Shown here one piece after another: positions 1 through 8,203 of a stretch of DNA of 64,000 nt. Each line of letters starts with the position of its first letter. Within the stretch, counting starts at the first letter, position 1. Source of the stretch: Eshraghiella crossota (GTDB lineage: Bacteria; Bacillota; Clostridia; Lachnospirales; Lachnospiraceae); contig NZ_CP102270.1 in the NCBI RefSeq assembly GCF_025148445.1, positions 1,116,001-1,180,000 of the forward strand, in the 5' to 3' direction. The notes below the pieces were generated by a model. It ran no database searches and had not been told where the DNA came from. It was given only the letters and a program-made list of their open reading frames with translations. Position numbers and translations under genes: made by a program.

Positions 1-1
1 A

Positions 2-103
2 AAGGTGCTTGAGAATCCACAGGTAATTAAAACCCCGGTAGTAAGAAACGGAAAACAATCAACACTTGGTTATCAGCCGGATATCTGGAAAAGCTGGAAC
101 TAA
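2..103 (+). CDS. ArsC/Spx-like thioredoxin-fold protein, C-terminal end (partial)
   Basis: Only the last 33 codons are in the window, ending at TAA 101-103. The reading contains TPVVRNGKQ and GYQPDIWKSW. A proline-containing (K)TPVVRNGK stretch followed by a Gly-Tyr-Gln-Pro tail is typical of the small ArsC-related glutaredoxin-like proteins of Firmicutes, where the cis-Pro of the thioredoxin fold precedes the core strand. The N-terminal redox cysteine lies outside the window, so reductase activity cannot be judged. A 24-base decayed echo of this gene (41-64) lies at 3700-3723, beside the second copy of the downstream cassette. Confidence 0.6.
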   Translation, partial: KVLENPQVIKTPVVRNGKQSTLGYQPDIWKSWN

Positions 104-131
104 TATGTAATCAACAAAGGAGGATTCAGAT

Positions 132-341
132 ATGCAGTGTCCAAAATGTGGAAACACTAATTTACAGATAATAACTGAAACAGAAACAAAAGGAAAAGAT
201 TTTTCGGCAACGAAAGGCTGCTGTGGTGCAGTTTTGTTTGGCTGGATTGGTATACTTTGCGGAGCGTGTGGCAAAGGAAAAAGAACCTATTCTACAAGTT
301 ATTGGATATGTCCTAATTGCGGATACAGGTTTAAAGCATGA
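132..341 (+). CDS. Small zinc-ribbon protein, copy A
   Basis: A 69-residue protein with an N-terminal CPKCGN knuckle and a C-terminal CPNCGYRF knuckle, which together form a four-cysteine zinc ribbon. Between them is a Gly/Cys-rich hydrophobic stretch (GCCGAVLFGWIGILCGACGK) that could be a short membrane-active hairpin or bind more metal. AGGAGG at 119-124 sits well before the ATG. The stop overlaps the start of the next gene (ATGA), so the two are translationally coupled. I know of no assigned function. A second copy lies at 3739-3948. Confidence 0.8.
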   Translation: MQCPKCGNTNLQIITETETKGKDFSATKGCCGAVLFGWIGILCGACGKGKRTYSTSYWICPNCGYRFKA

Positions 342-667
342 GCAGAGATGAATTATGGATTAAATGTATGGAATTCGGTAAAATACTCGGATGCCATCAG
401 ATGCCGGAAAGAAGTTTTTTTATAAAGGGTTACCAGTTTCCTGTATGTGCCAGATGTACAGGCGTAATCATATCATATTTTTTAGCACACATTCTTTTTA
501 AAAAATATAAAGTGCCATGGCAGCTATGCATTATTATGGCCGGAGTAATGCTTACAGACTGGAGTTTGCAATATTTTGGAATAAAGGAATCAACAAATTC
601 CAGAAGGTTTGTAACCGGACTGATTGGTGGTTTTGGATTAAATACCCTGAAACTAAGAATCTTATAA
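338..667 (+). CDS. DUF2085 family membrane protein, copy A
   Basis: A 109-residue protein with the DUF2085 signature: GCHQMPERSFF followed by FPVCARCTG. The conserved His/Cys pattern suggests metal or redox chemistry, but the family has no established function. At least two hydrophobic segments are visible (roughly residues 44-54 and 62-75). It is slightly short for the family. Its start overlaps the stop of the zinc-ribbon gene by four bases, implying one operon. The same pair recurs at 3739-4274 with very few changes. Confidence 0.82.
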   Translation: MSRDELWIKCMEFGKILGCHQMPERSFFIKGYQFPVCARCTGVIISYFLAHILFKKYKVPWQLCIIMAGVMLTDWSLQYFGIKESTNSRRFVTGLIGGFGLNTLKLRIL

Positions 668-811
668 TTTTATAATGAAATAGCTTATGATATTTGCAGA
701 TCAGAAACAATTATCTGAGAAATTTTTTTGTACCGCAGTCTTTCATATAGGAACTCAAACAGATAGAAAGAAGCTAGATAGTTGTTATTGGTTCGTTGAT
801 TTATGACTATA

Positions 812-840
812 TTGATAGAATATTGAATTCATGCTAAAAT
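812..840 (+). promoter_or_regulatory. Probable sigma-A promoter for the ydbC-like gene
   Basis: TTGATA (812-817), a 17-base spacer, then TAAAAT (835-840), about 95 bases before the ATG at 934. Apart from this promoter I see nothing else coding between 668 and 933. Confidence 0.5.
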
Positions 841-933
841 AACCACAAAGACAGGTGTGGCAGAGAAACCATTATTATGAAAAAGCAGATGGTAGTTCAA
901 GGAAATTGCAATTGTGGAGGGAGTAAATAAATA

Positions 934-1128
934 ATGGCAGACATTAAATACGAAATTAAAGAAAAAGTAGGCGCTATTTCAGAGAACGCAAAAGGCTGGA
1001 AGAAGGAGTTGAATCTTGTATTATGGAATTGTGCAGCTCCATAGTACGATTTGAGAGACTGGGCACCGAAACATGGAAAAATGGGTAACGGCGTAACCTT
1101 GAGTGCTGATGAAGTGAAGGAGCTTTAA
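934..1128 (+). pseudogene. YdbC/PC4-like protein gene with in-frame stop
   Basis: A strong GGAGGG (917-922) precedes ATG 934. The reading gives a protein of the small YdbC family (PC4-like single-stranded nucleic-acid-binding fold): ISENAKGWKKELNLVLWN, then after one TAG codon (1042-1044) it continues in frame as YDLRDWAPKHGKMGNGV to TAA 1128. From my memory of the family the interrupted position is usually Lys before Tyr-Asp, so one AAG to TAG change would explain it. Everything else is intact, so the lesion looks recent, or it could be a sequencing error. Confidence 0.75.
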
Positions 1129-1172
1129 AAAATATTGTAGAGGATTAGAACAAGAAAATTGGAGGTAGTGTT

Positions 1173-2654
1173 ATGGCAAAAGATGAGCTGTTTTCCGGCG
1201 AATCAAAAAATATTGAATACAAGGTTGTTGTACCGGACAAAAGCGAAAAATATATGAAAACAGTTGTGGCTTTTGCCAATACGCAAGGTGGCAGACTGGT
1301 CATAGGTATTGATGATAAAACACATAAGATAATAGGCGTGGATAATGATATCCTGTTTCAGACTATGGACGCTTTGACAAATGCTATATCAGATTCCTGT
1401 GAGCCGCAGATCATACCGGACATTGAGCCACAGACGGTTGAAGGCAAGACAGTCATTGTTATCACTGTGGAAGCAGGAAAAAACAGACCATATTATATTA
1501 AATCGCAAGGCAAGGCAAAAGGCACCTATATTCGTGTGGCTGGTACTTCCAGACCTGCTCATCAGGAAAAGATAAGCGAGCTGGAGATGGAAGGTGCCCG
1601 TATTTCTTGGGATGAGCTTACTTGTGTAGGATATGAAGTGACAGAAGAAGCAACACAGGCTTTATGCAAGGATATTGAAGATTTCCGGAAAAAGGCAGGT
1701 CTTTCGGGACATAATGTAAGAAAAGAGCAGCTTTTTAATTGGAAAATTTTGAAGAACAGCGAAGGCAATGTGCTTGCATCAAATGCGTATGTGCTGCTTA
1801 CATCAGATTATTTTCCATTTTCAAAAACGCAGTGTGCTGTATTCAAGGGAACGGATAGAATGGTTTTCCTTGATAAACGTGAATATACCGGACCAATATA
1901 TAAGCAGATAGAGAGTGCGGTTGAGTTTGTTTTAAGGAATATCAGACTTGGAGCGACAATAGATGGTTTGGTGCGTCGGGAAAGCTATGAACTTCCGGTA
2001 GAAGCAATTCGTGAAATGATAATCAATGCTCATTGTCACAGAAATCTGTTAGATGAATCCTGCATACAGGTAGCGATTTATGATGATCGCTTAGAAGTGA
2101 CATCGCCCGGCGGTTTATACAATGGATTAACCTACGAGGAAGTGATGAGAGGTCATTCCAAGATTAGAAACAAGCTGATTGCAAATATTTTTGGTCAGAT
2201 GGGACTGGTAGAAGCATGGGGAAGCGGTATCAGAAGAATTATAAGTGCTGCCGGTGAATATGGACTGCCTGTTCCGACTGTGGAAGTATTTGATGATATG
2301 TTCCGTGTGAATTTATATAGGAATGTGCAGGATAACATGAATGGTGGAGAAAATAGTGGAGTAAATGGTGGAGAAAAAGGTGGAATAAAAGGTGGAGAAA
2401 AAGGTGGAATAAATGGTGGAGATGATTTTGGAGATAAAGTCAGTTTCAGAGAAAAAGCACAGAGAATGACAGATACTCAGGCGAAAATACTTGATTGCAT
2501 AGCAGAAGATAAATATATTTCAGTTAAAAAAATAGCAGAGAAAATAGATATATCTAGGCGGACTGTTGAAAATAATATTAAAAAAATGAAAGAATCAGAT
2601 ATTGTGGTTCGTCATGGTTCACCGAAAAATGGGTATTGGGAGATTATAGATTAA
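1173..2654 (+). CDS. AlbA_2 (Schlafen-type) domain ATP-binding transcriptional regulator
   Basis: A 493-residue protein. The N-terminal AlbA_2 domain (about 8-130) carries ESKNIEYK and FANTQGGRLVIGIDD. A GHKL/HATPase_c_4-like domain (about 270-385) carries IREMIINAHCHRN and a late Gly-rich motif EAWGSGIRRI. A low-complexity Gly-Asn-Glu linker (about 390-418) joins it to a winged-helix domain (about 432-493). The architecture matches the COG2865-type regulators, which are common in accessory and defence-associated DNA. GGAGGT at 1161-1166 supports ATG 1173. It is the only intact gene of its neighbourhood; a related gene at 4348 is broken. DNA targets cannot be inferred. Confidence 0.85.
   Translation: MAKDELFSGESKNIEYKVVVPDKSEKYMKTVVAFANTQGGRLVIGIDDKTHKIIGVDNDILFQTMDALTNAISDSCEPQIIPDIEPQTVEGKTVIVITVEAGKNRPYYIKSQGKAKGTYIRVAGTSRPAHQEKISELEMEGARISWDELTCVGYEVTEEATQALCKDIEDFRKKAGLSGHNVRKEQLFNWKILKNSEGNVLASNAYVLLTSDYFPFSKTQCAVFKGTDRMVFLDKREYTGPIYKQIESAVEFVLRNIRLGATIDGLVRRESYELPVEAIREMIINAHCHRNLLDESCIQVAIYDDRLEVTSPGGLYNGLTYEEVMRGHSKIRNKLIANIFGQMGLVEAWGSGIRRIISAAGEYGLPVPTVEVFDDMFRVNLYRNVQDNMNGGENSGVNGGEKGGIKGGEKGGINGGDDFGDKVSFREKAQRMTDTQAKILDCIAEDKYISVKKIAEKIDISRRTVENNIKKMKESDIVVRHGSPKNGYWEIID
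2339..2425 (+). repeat. Short tandem repeats encoding a Gly-rich linker
   Basis: Imperfect reiterations of a roughly 12-base GGTGGA-(A/G)AA-type unit encode the interdomain linker of the AlbA_2 regulator. Such in-frame repeats let linker length vary by slippage without breaking the frame. Confidence 0.75.
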
Positions 2655-2704
2655 ACAGTAATTCTGAAAAAAGAAAATCAGCAAGAGTACAAAGGAGTGA
2701 AGGT

Positions 2705-3663
2705 ATGTCAGAATGGTTTTTCCCTTCAAGGGGATATGGTGAAACAGAAGGTTTTTCAAATTCGGGACTTGAAATGTTCAAAGGATAGCCAATTCGCGCA
2801 ATGGCGAGAGAAATCTGTCAAAATTCATTGGATGCAGTCAGAGACAGCAACAAGCCTGTCAGGGAAGAGTTTGAACGTTTATTTATCAATCCCGCAACAA
2901 ATTTTCCAGGAATAATGATGCAAAAACATTAAAGTTTATTAGCGAGGCGATTAAAAGCGTACGAGATGGTGGTATTTTTGTGCTCAGAGTAAGTGATTAT
3001 AATACTACTGGTCTCAAAGGTGCTTTTAGTGATAATAAGATAACTCCATGGAAAAGCCTTGTACAAGGGAATGCGTTTTCAGTTAAGAGTACGGATAATG
3101 TTGCAGGTAGTTACGGAATAGGAAAGGCGGCTCCTTTTGTTGTATCAGGATTACAGACTGTTTTTTATAGAACGTATGATGAAAATGGTGAAAGAGTTGC
3201 ACAGGGAGTTACACATCTTGTTTCGTTTGAAGATGAAAATATGTCTAAACCATGAGAAGATATTGTAAGACGTTCTACAGGATATTATGGAGACGTCATT
3301 GAAAATAAGCCATTTCACTCAATAAGTAAGCTGGATGATATCAATGAAAGAACTGAGTATGGAACAGATTTATTTATACCGGTATTTACTTTTACAGCAG
3401 GTAAACTTGAATGGAAAGATGAGATTATTGTTGAAGTAATGGTGGATAAAGGATATAAGCTTCCTACAAGGACTTATTTAAGACCTACATTGCAATATAT
3501 CAATGCATTAGGTGGAGGTGTATTGCTTGATATGTTTAATGAAGATGAAATAAAGAAACTTACTTTTGATTATATTACCATGCTATATGAAGGTAAAGAT
3601 TCGGTAGTGATAGATGAAGAAAATGAAGAATTGGAAGAAGATTATGATTTAGAAGATATATGA
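2705..3663 (+). pseudogene. Decayed GHKL-type ATPase gene
   Basis: An RBS-like AAGGAG (2691-2696) precedes ATG 2705. The reading begins SEWFFPSRGYGETEG and meets TAG at 2786. It continues in the same frame with REICQNSLDAV, an N-box typical of GHKL ATPases (E..QNSxDA). It then shifts frame near 2905-2920 and resumes as LKFISEAIKSVRDGG. SYGIGKAAPFV supplies a Gly-rich ATP-lid-like motif before another stop, TGA 3253-3255. The same frame then runs on to TGA 3661-3663 with a very acidic tail. At least three lesions make it a pseudogene. Similar ATPases occur in accessory multi-gene loci, but I cannot name the family. Confidence 0.7.
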
Positions 3664-3738
3664 TGTATAACCTTTGCTAATGATTTACAAAGAAAGAGAG
3701 TTAGAAACGTAAAGCAATCAACAAAGGAGGATTCAGAT

Positions 3739-3948
3739 ATGCAGTGTCCAAAATGCGGAAACACTAATTTACAGATAATAACTGAAACAAAAACAAAAGG
3801 GAAAGATTTTTCAGCAACGAAAGGCTGCTGCGGCGCTATTCTGTTTGGATGGATAGGTATACTTTGCGGAGCATGCGGAAAAGGAAAAAGAACGTATTCA
3901 ACAAACTATTGGATATGTCCGCAGTGTGGCAACAGGTTTAAAGCATGA
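3739..3948 (+). CDS. Small zinc-ribbon protein, copy B
   Basis: A 69-residue paralogue of 132-341 with five substitutions, both CxxC knuckles intact (CPKCGN, CPQCGNRF) and the same Gly/Cys-rich centre. RBS AGGAGG is conserved. Its stop overlaps the next start (ATGA). Every change leaves the cysteines untouched, which argues that both copies are or were recently functional. Confidence 0.8.
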   Translation: MQCPKCGNTNLQIITETKTKGKDFSATKGCCGAILFGWIGILCGACGKGKRTYSTNYWICPQCGNRFKA

Positions 3949-4274
3949 GCAGAGATGAATTATGGATTAAATGTATGGAATTCGGTAAAATACTCGGATG
4001 CCATCAGATGCCGGAAAGAAGTTTTTTTATAAAGGGTTACCAGTTCCCAGTATGTGCCAGATGCACAGGTGTAATCATATCATATTTTTTAGCACTCATT
4101 CTTTTTAAAAAATATAAAGTGCCATGGCAGCTATGCATTATTATGGCAGGAATAATGCTTACAGACTGGAGTTTACAATACTTTGGAATAAAGGAATCAA
4201 CAAATTCAAGAAGGTTTGTAACCGAACTGATTGGTGGTTTTGGATTAAATACCCTTAAATTAAAAATCTTATAA
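3945..4274 (+). CDS. DUF2085 family membrane protein, copy B
   Basis: A 109-residue paralogue of 338-667 with four substitutions (His to Leu in the first membrane segment, Val to Ile, Gly to Glu, Arg to Lys). The GCHQ and CARCTG motifs are unchanged. It is translationally coupled to the zinc-ribbon gene. Function unknown. Confidence 0.82.
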   Translation: MSRDELWIKCMEFGKILGCHQMPERSFFIKGYQFPVCARCTGVIISYFLALILFKKYKVPWQLCIIMAGIMLTDWSLQYFGIKESTNSRRFVTELIGGFGLNTLKLKIL

Positions 4275-4347
4275 TTTTATAATGGAATTGTTAAAGATAA
4301 TGAGATGATAGAGATTATTAATGAGAAGTAGGAGGTTTTTATTGTAA

Positions 4348-5170
4348 ATGAAGCAGAAAATATTGAATAGATTGACACTTGGTGAAGATCATGAACGAGA
4401 ATGCAAATTGGCAAATGGTGGACTTCCTGAGAGTATATGGGAGACTTACTCTTCTTTTGCAAATACAAATGGTGGCACGATTCTTCTAGGAATTAGGGAA
4501 TACAGAGATTGACGATGATGTAGCAGTTCCATTTGCAAATAGACGAGATGGATATCGGGTAGACAGAGTGGATGTGCATGATGCATTGGAAGAAGCATTG
4601 GCAAATGCATTGGCACATGCAAATTATTATGGTAGACGAGGAATCCTTGTTGTTAAAAAGGGTAAGGAACTTATTATTTCTAATCCCGGCACTATCAGAG
4701 TAACAAAAGAGGAATTTTATGCAGGTGGCAATAGTGACCCTCGAAATCCTAATATTTTAAAGATGTTTGGTTTTGTAAATGTCGGTGAGCGTGCCGGAAG
4801 TGGTGTCGATAAGATTATGACAGCATGGGCAGAACAAAATTGGAAGAAACCGGAATTTGATTTCTCGGAGCGTAATGAGAGGGTAACATTAATTCTTGAA
4901 GTCGGACAAGTGGTATATATTCCGGGAGCTGCTGATATAAGGAATACGGTGAAGAAAAGCGAAGCAGAGACAATAACAACTATGTCAAAAGAGGACAAGG
5001 TGCTTGCTTATATCCGGCAAAATGGAAGTATTTCAATGCAGAAAGTAGTGGAATCTTGTAACTATAGATCTAGAACTGGGGCAAGAAAGCTAATAGATAA
5101 AATGATAAATGCGGATTTGATAGAAAAAATTGGAAAAGGAAACAATACGATTTATAAAATTAAAGAATAG
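4348..5170 (+). pseudogene. Broken AlbA_2/HATPase_c_4 regulator
   Basis: ATG 4348 opens a reading that begins an AlbA_2 domain ([20 protein letters not shown], then [15 protein letters not shown]) and ends at TGA 4510. The rest of that domain is missing. After the break another frame carries the C-terminal half: EEALANALAHANYYGRRG (HATPase_c_4-like), an ATP-lid-like RAGSGVDKIM and a winged-helix tail, through to TAG 5170. This half could start at ATG 4568 as a 200-residue protein, but no good RBS precedes it. An internal deletion plus frameshift of a gene originally about 450 codons long is the simplest reading. Confidence 0.75.
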
Positions 5171-5171
5171 G

Positions 5172-5259
5172 TTACCGGTCACTTCAAATGAAAGAGTGAC
5201 CGGTAAGTGGTCTCTTTTATAATAAAATGACCACTAAGTGACCAGTAAGTGGTCACTTA
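5172..5259. repeat. Cluster of three adjoining inverted repeats
   Basis: Three stems abut one another: 5172-5183 with 5195-5206 (12 perfect pairs), 5206-5212 with 5229-5235 (7 pairs), and 5235-5243 with 5251-5259 (9 pairs). All arms are variants of an AAGTGACC/GGTAAGTGG word. There is no T-tract, so they are not ordinary terminators. They may be operators or leader structures for leuB, or remnants of the GTGACC-type linker repeats found in AlbA_2 genes. Confidence 0.65.
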
Positions 5260-5316
5260 TGTTTACAGAGTGGTTATTGTTAAAATACATCAACATATTT
5301 GATTAAAATTATATCC

Positions 5317-5345
5317 TTGTATTTTATGCATGTATGAGATAAAAT
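5317..5345 (+). promoter_or_regulatory. Candidate promoter of leuB-ilvD-ilvB
   Basis: TTGTAT (5317-5322), a 17-base spacer and TAAAAT (5340-5345), about 78 bases before leuB. The -35 matches consensus at only three positions. No T-box or leucine leader peptide was recognised in the 252-base gap. Confidence 0.35.
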
Positions 5346-5422
5346 TATATTTAATGTACTCTCTATGTTTATATGACGCAGTCGGAAAAGAGGTACTAAA
5401 TTAGATACAGAGGTAGATAGAA

Positions 5423-6508
5423 ATGAGTAATTACAATGTAACAGTTATTCCGGGTGATGGAATTGGACCTGAAATTGTGGCAGAAGCGGTAAAGGTACTT
5501 GATGCGGCAGGCAGAAAGTATGATTTTAAGCTTAATTATACTAAGATTCTTATGGGTGGATGTTCTATTGATGAGTATGGAGTACCACTTACAGATGAGG
5601 CAGTAGCGATTGCCAAAGCAGGAGACGCTGTTTTACTTGGAGCAGTAGGCGGTAACGTGGGTAATTCAAAATGGTATGATGTAGCACCTGAGTTAAGACC
5701 TGAAGCAGGATTACTTAAGATTCGTAAGGAACTTGAACTTTTTGTAAATATGCGCCCGGCATATCTTTATGATGAACTTAAGGATGCCTGTCCTCTTAAG
5801 AGTGAGATTATCGGTGACGGATTTGATATGGTCATTATGAGAGAACTTACAGGCGGTCTTTATTTCGGCGAAAGATATACCAAGGAAATAGATGGTGTTG
5901 TAACGGCAGTTGACACCCTTAAATATAACGAAGACGAGATAAGACGTATTGCAATCAAGGCATTTGACATTGCAATGAAGCGTCGTAAGAATGTTATCAG
6001 CGTTGACAAGGCTAACGTCCTTGACAGCTCAAGATTATGGAGAAAGATAGTTAAAGAAGTTGCGGCAGATTATCCTGAAGTAACATATACAGATATGCTT
6101 GTGGATAATTGTGCAATGCAGCTTGTTATGAATCCGGGACAGTTTGATGTTATTTTAACTGAGAATATGTTCGGTGATATTTTATCCGATGAGGCAAGTA
6201 TGATTACAGGCTCAATCGGTATGCTTTCAAGCGCAAGCCTTGGTAAGACAAAGCTTGGACTTTATGAACCATCCCATGGTTCAGCACCTGATATAGCAGG
6301 TAAAAATATAGCTAACCCTATAGCAACAATTCTCTCTGCAGCAATGATGTTAAGATATTCTTTTGACCTTGATGAAGCAGCGGATGCTATCGAAAATGCA
6401 GTTAAAAAGGTTCTTGCAGAGGGTTACAGAACTACAGATATTATGTCAGAAGGCATGAAGCTTACTTCAACAACCGAGATGGGCGATTTGATTGCCGAGA
6501 GAATTTAG
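5423..6508 (+). CDS. leuB: 3-isopropylmalate dehydrogenase
   Basis: A 361-residue protein of normal family length. It oxidises and decarboxylates 3-isopropylmalate with NAD in leucine synthesis, in the cytosol. Visible signatures are IPGDGIGPEIV at the N-terminus and the isocitrate/isopropylmalate dehydrogenase motif NMFGDILSDEASMITGSIGM near residue 250. An AGAGGTAGATAG stretch precedes ATG 5423. ilvD follows after nine bases, its RBS overlapping the leuB stop. leuA and leuCD are not in the window, so the leucine branch is split. Confidence 0.97.
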   Translation: MSNYNVTVIPGDGIGPEIVAEAVKVLDAAGRKYDFKLNYTKILMGGCSIDEYGVPLTDEAVAIAKAGDAVLLGAVGGNVGNSKWYDVAPELRPEAGLLKIRKELELFVNMRPAYLYDELKDACPLKSEIIGDGFDMVIMRELTGGLYFGERYTKEIDGVVTAVDTLKYNEDEIRRIAIKAFDIAMKRRKNVISVDKANVLDSSRLWRKIVKEVAADYPEVTYTDMLVDNCAMQLVMNPGQFDVILTENMFGDILSDEASMITGSIGMLSSASLGKTKLGLYEPSHGSAPDIAGKNIANPIATILSAAMMLRYSFDLDEAADAIENAVKKVLAEGYRTTDIMSEGMKLTSTTEMGDLIAERI

Positions 6509-6517
6509 GAGGATATT

Positions 6518-8182
6518 ATGAAAAGCGATTCAGTTAAAAAAGGAGTACAGCAGGCTCCTCACAGATCTTTATTTAATGCATTAGGTTTTACCAAAGAAGA
6601 AATGGACAAGCCTTTGGTAGGTATTGTCAGTTCATATAATGAAATTATTCCCGGTCATATGAACCTTGATAAAATAGTAGAAGCAGTTAAGCTCGGAGTT
6701 GCCATGGCAGGCGGAACACCTGTTGTAGTGCCTGCAATTGCCGTTTGTGACGGAATTGCAATGGGACATGTAGGAATGAAATATTCCCTTGTAACAAGAG
6801 ACCTTATTGCAGATTCAACAGAGTGTCTTGCAACAGCACATGCTTTTGATGCAATGGTAATGATTCCTAACTGTGATAAGAATGTACCGGGTTTATTAAT
6901 GGCTGCAGCGAGAGTTAATGTTCCTACAGTATTTGTAAGTGGTGGACCAATGCTTGCAGGTCATGTGAAAGGATGTAAGACAAGTCTTTCAAGTATGTTT
7001 GAGGCAGTAGGTGCTTATACCGCAGGCAAAATAACAGCAGAAGAACTTGACGAATATGAGAATAAAGCATGTCCTACATGCGGTTCATGTTCAGGTATGT
7101 ACACAGCTAACAGTATGAACTGTCTTACAGAAGCTATCGGTATGGGATTACGCGGCAACGGTACAATTCCTGCCGTATATTCGGACAGAATCAAGCTCGC
7201 AAAACATGCCGGTATGAAAGTTATGGAACTTCTTGAAAAGAATATACGTCCCCTTGACATTATGACAGAGAAAGCTTTTATGAACGCACTTACAGTTGAT
7301 ATGGCACTTGGCTGTTCAACTAATACAATGCTTCACCTTCCTGCTATTGCAAAAGAAGCAGGTGTTAAGCTCAATCTTGATATTGCTAATGAAATCAGTG
7401 CAAAGACACCTAATCTTTGTCATCTTGCTCCGGCAGGACATCATTATATGGAAGAGCTTAATGAGGCAGGCGGAATTTATGCCGTTATGAATGAGCTTAA
7501 TAAGAAAAACCTTCTTTATACAGATTTGATTACTGCAACCGGTAAGACTGTAGGCGAAAATATCGAAGGATGTGTTAATAAAGATACTGAAATTATCAGA
7601 CCTATTGACAATCCATATTCTGCAACAGGCGGAATTGCCGTATTAAGAGGTAATATTGCACCTGATTCATGTGTTGTAAAGCGTTCTGCGGTTGTTCCTG
7701 AAATGCTTGTACATGAAGGTCCGGCAAGGGTGTTTGATTGTGAAGAGGATGCCATTGCAGCTATTAAGGGTGGCAAAATTGTTGCCGGAGACGTAGTTGT
7801 TATAAGATATGAAGGCCCTAAGGGTGGTCCCGGTATGAGAGAAATGCTTAATCCTACATCAGCAATCGCAGGTATGGGTCTTGGTTCAAGCGTTGCGCTC
7901 ATTACTGACGGACGTTTCTCAGGTGCATCAAGAGGTGCGTCAATAGGACATGTATCACCTGAGGCAGCGGTAGGCGGACCAATCGCCCTTATCGAAGAAG
8001 GAGATATCATTAAAATTGATATTCCTGCCAATACAATCAATGTAGATGTTAGTGACGAAGTTTTAGCAGAAAGAAAAGCAAAATGGCAGCCTAGAGAACC
8101 AAGGGTAACAAAGGGATATCTTGCAAGATATGCAAAGATGGTTACATCAGCAGATAAAGGTGCTGTTTTAGAGATAAAATAA
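6518..8182 (+). CDS. ilvD: Dihydroxy-acid dehydratase
   Basis: A 554-residue protein of full family length. It dehydrates 2,3-dihydroxy-isovalerate and -methylvalerate to the 2-oxoacids in valine and isoleucine synthesis, using an Fe-S cluster. Cluster cysteines are visible in PNCDKNVPG and [28 protein letters not shown] near the C-terminus is another family signature. TAGGAGG before the ATG overlaps the leuB stop, placing it in the leuB operon. Confidence 0.97.
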   Translation: MKSDSVKKGVQQAPHRSLFNALGFTKEEMDKPLVGIVSSYNEIIPGHMNLDKIVEAVKLGVAMAGGTPVVVPAIAVCDGIAMGHVGMKYSLVTRDLIADSTECLATAHAFDAMVMIPNCDKNVPGLLMAAARVNVPTVFVSGGPMLAGHVKGCKTSLSSMFEAVGAYTAGKITAEELDEYENKACPTCGSCSGMYTANSMNCLTEAIGMGLRGNGTIPAVYSDRIKLAKHAGMKVMELLEKNIRPLDIMTEKAFMNALTVDMALGCSTNTMLHLPAIAKEAGVKLNLDIANEISAKTPNLCHLAPAGHHYMEELNEAGGIYAVMNELNKKNLLYTDLITATGKTVGENIEGCVNKDTEIIRPIDNPYSATGGIAVLRGNIAPDSCVVKRSAVVPEMLVHEGPARVFDCEEDAIAAIKGGKIVAGDVVVIRYEGPKGGPGMREMLNPTSAIAGMGLGSSVALITDGRFSGASRGASIGHVSPEAAVGGPIALIEEGDIIKIDIPANTINVDVSDEVLAERKAKWQPREPRVTKGYLARYAKMVTSADKGAVLEIK

Positions 8183-8203
8183 TATAGATAATGGAGAGTT
8201 GAC

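Larger units (their letters stand above)
109..677 (+). repeat. Direct repeat copy A (two-gene cassette)
   Basis: This 569-base block is nearly identical to 3716-4284, same orientation and same length. It starts just before the shared ribosome-binding site and ends just after the DUF2085 gene. The encoded proteins differ at 5 of 69 and 4 of 109 residues, so both copies have been kept open. Confidence 0.93.
3716..4284 (+). repeat. Direct repeat copy B (two-gene cassette)
   Basis: Second copy of 109-677. On its left side, 3700-3723 matches 41-64 (the ArsC-like gene end) at 21 of 24 positions. The original duplication therefore reached further upstream. In this copy the bases between two AATCAACA direct repeats (57-64 and 109-116 in copy A) appear to have been deleted. 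Confidence 0.92.

Noticed and set aside
109-4284. Composite transposon flanked by direct repeats
   Set aside because: The repeats encode a zinc-ribbon and DUF2085 proteins, not a transposase, and have no terminal inverted repeats.
5171-5422. T-box or leucine attenuator upstream of leuB
   Set aside because: No T-box consensus bulge, no Leu-rich leader peptide and no hairpin with a T-tract were found.
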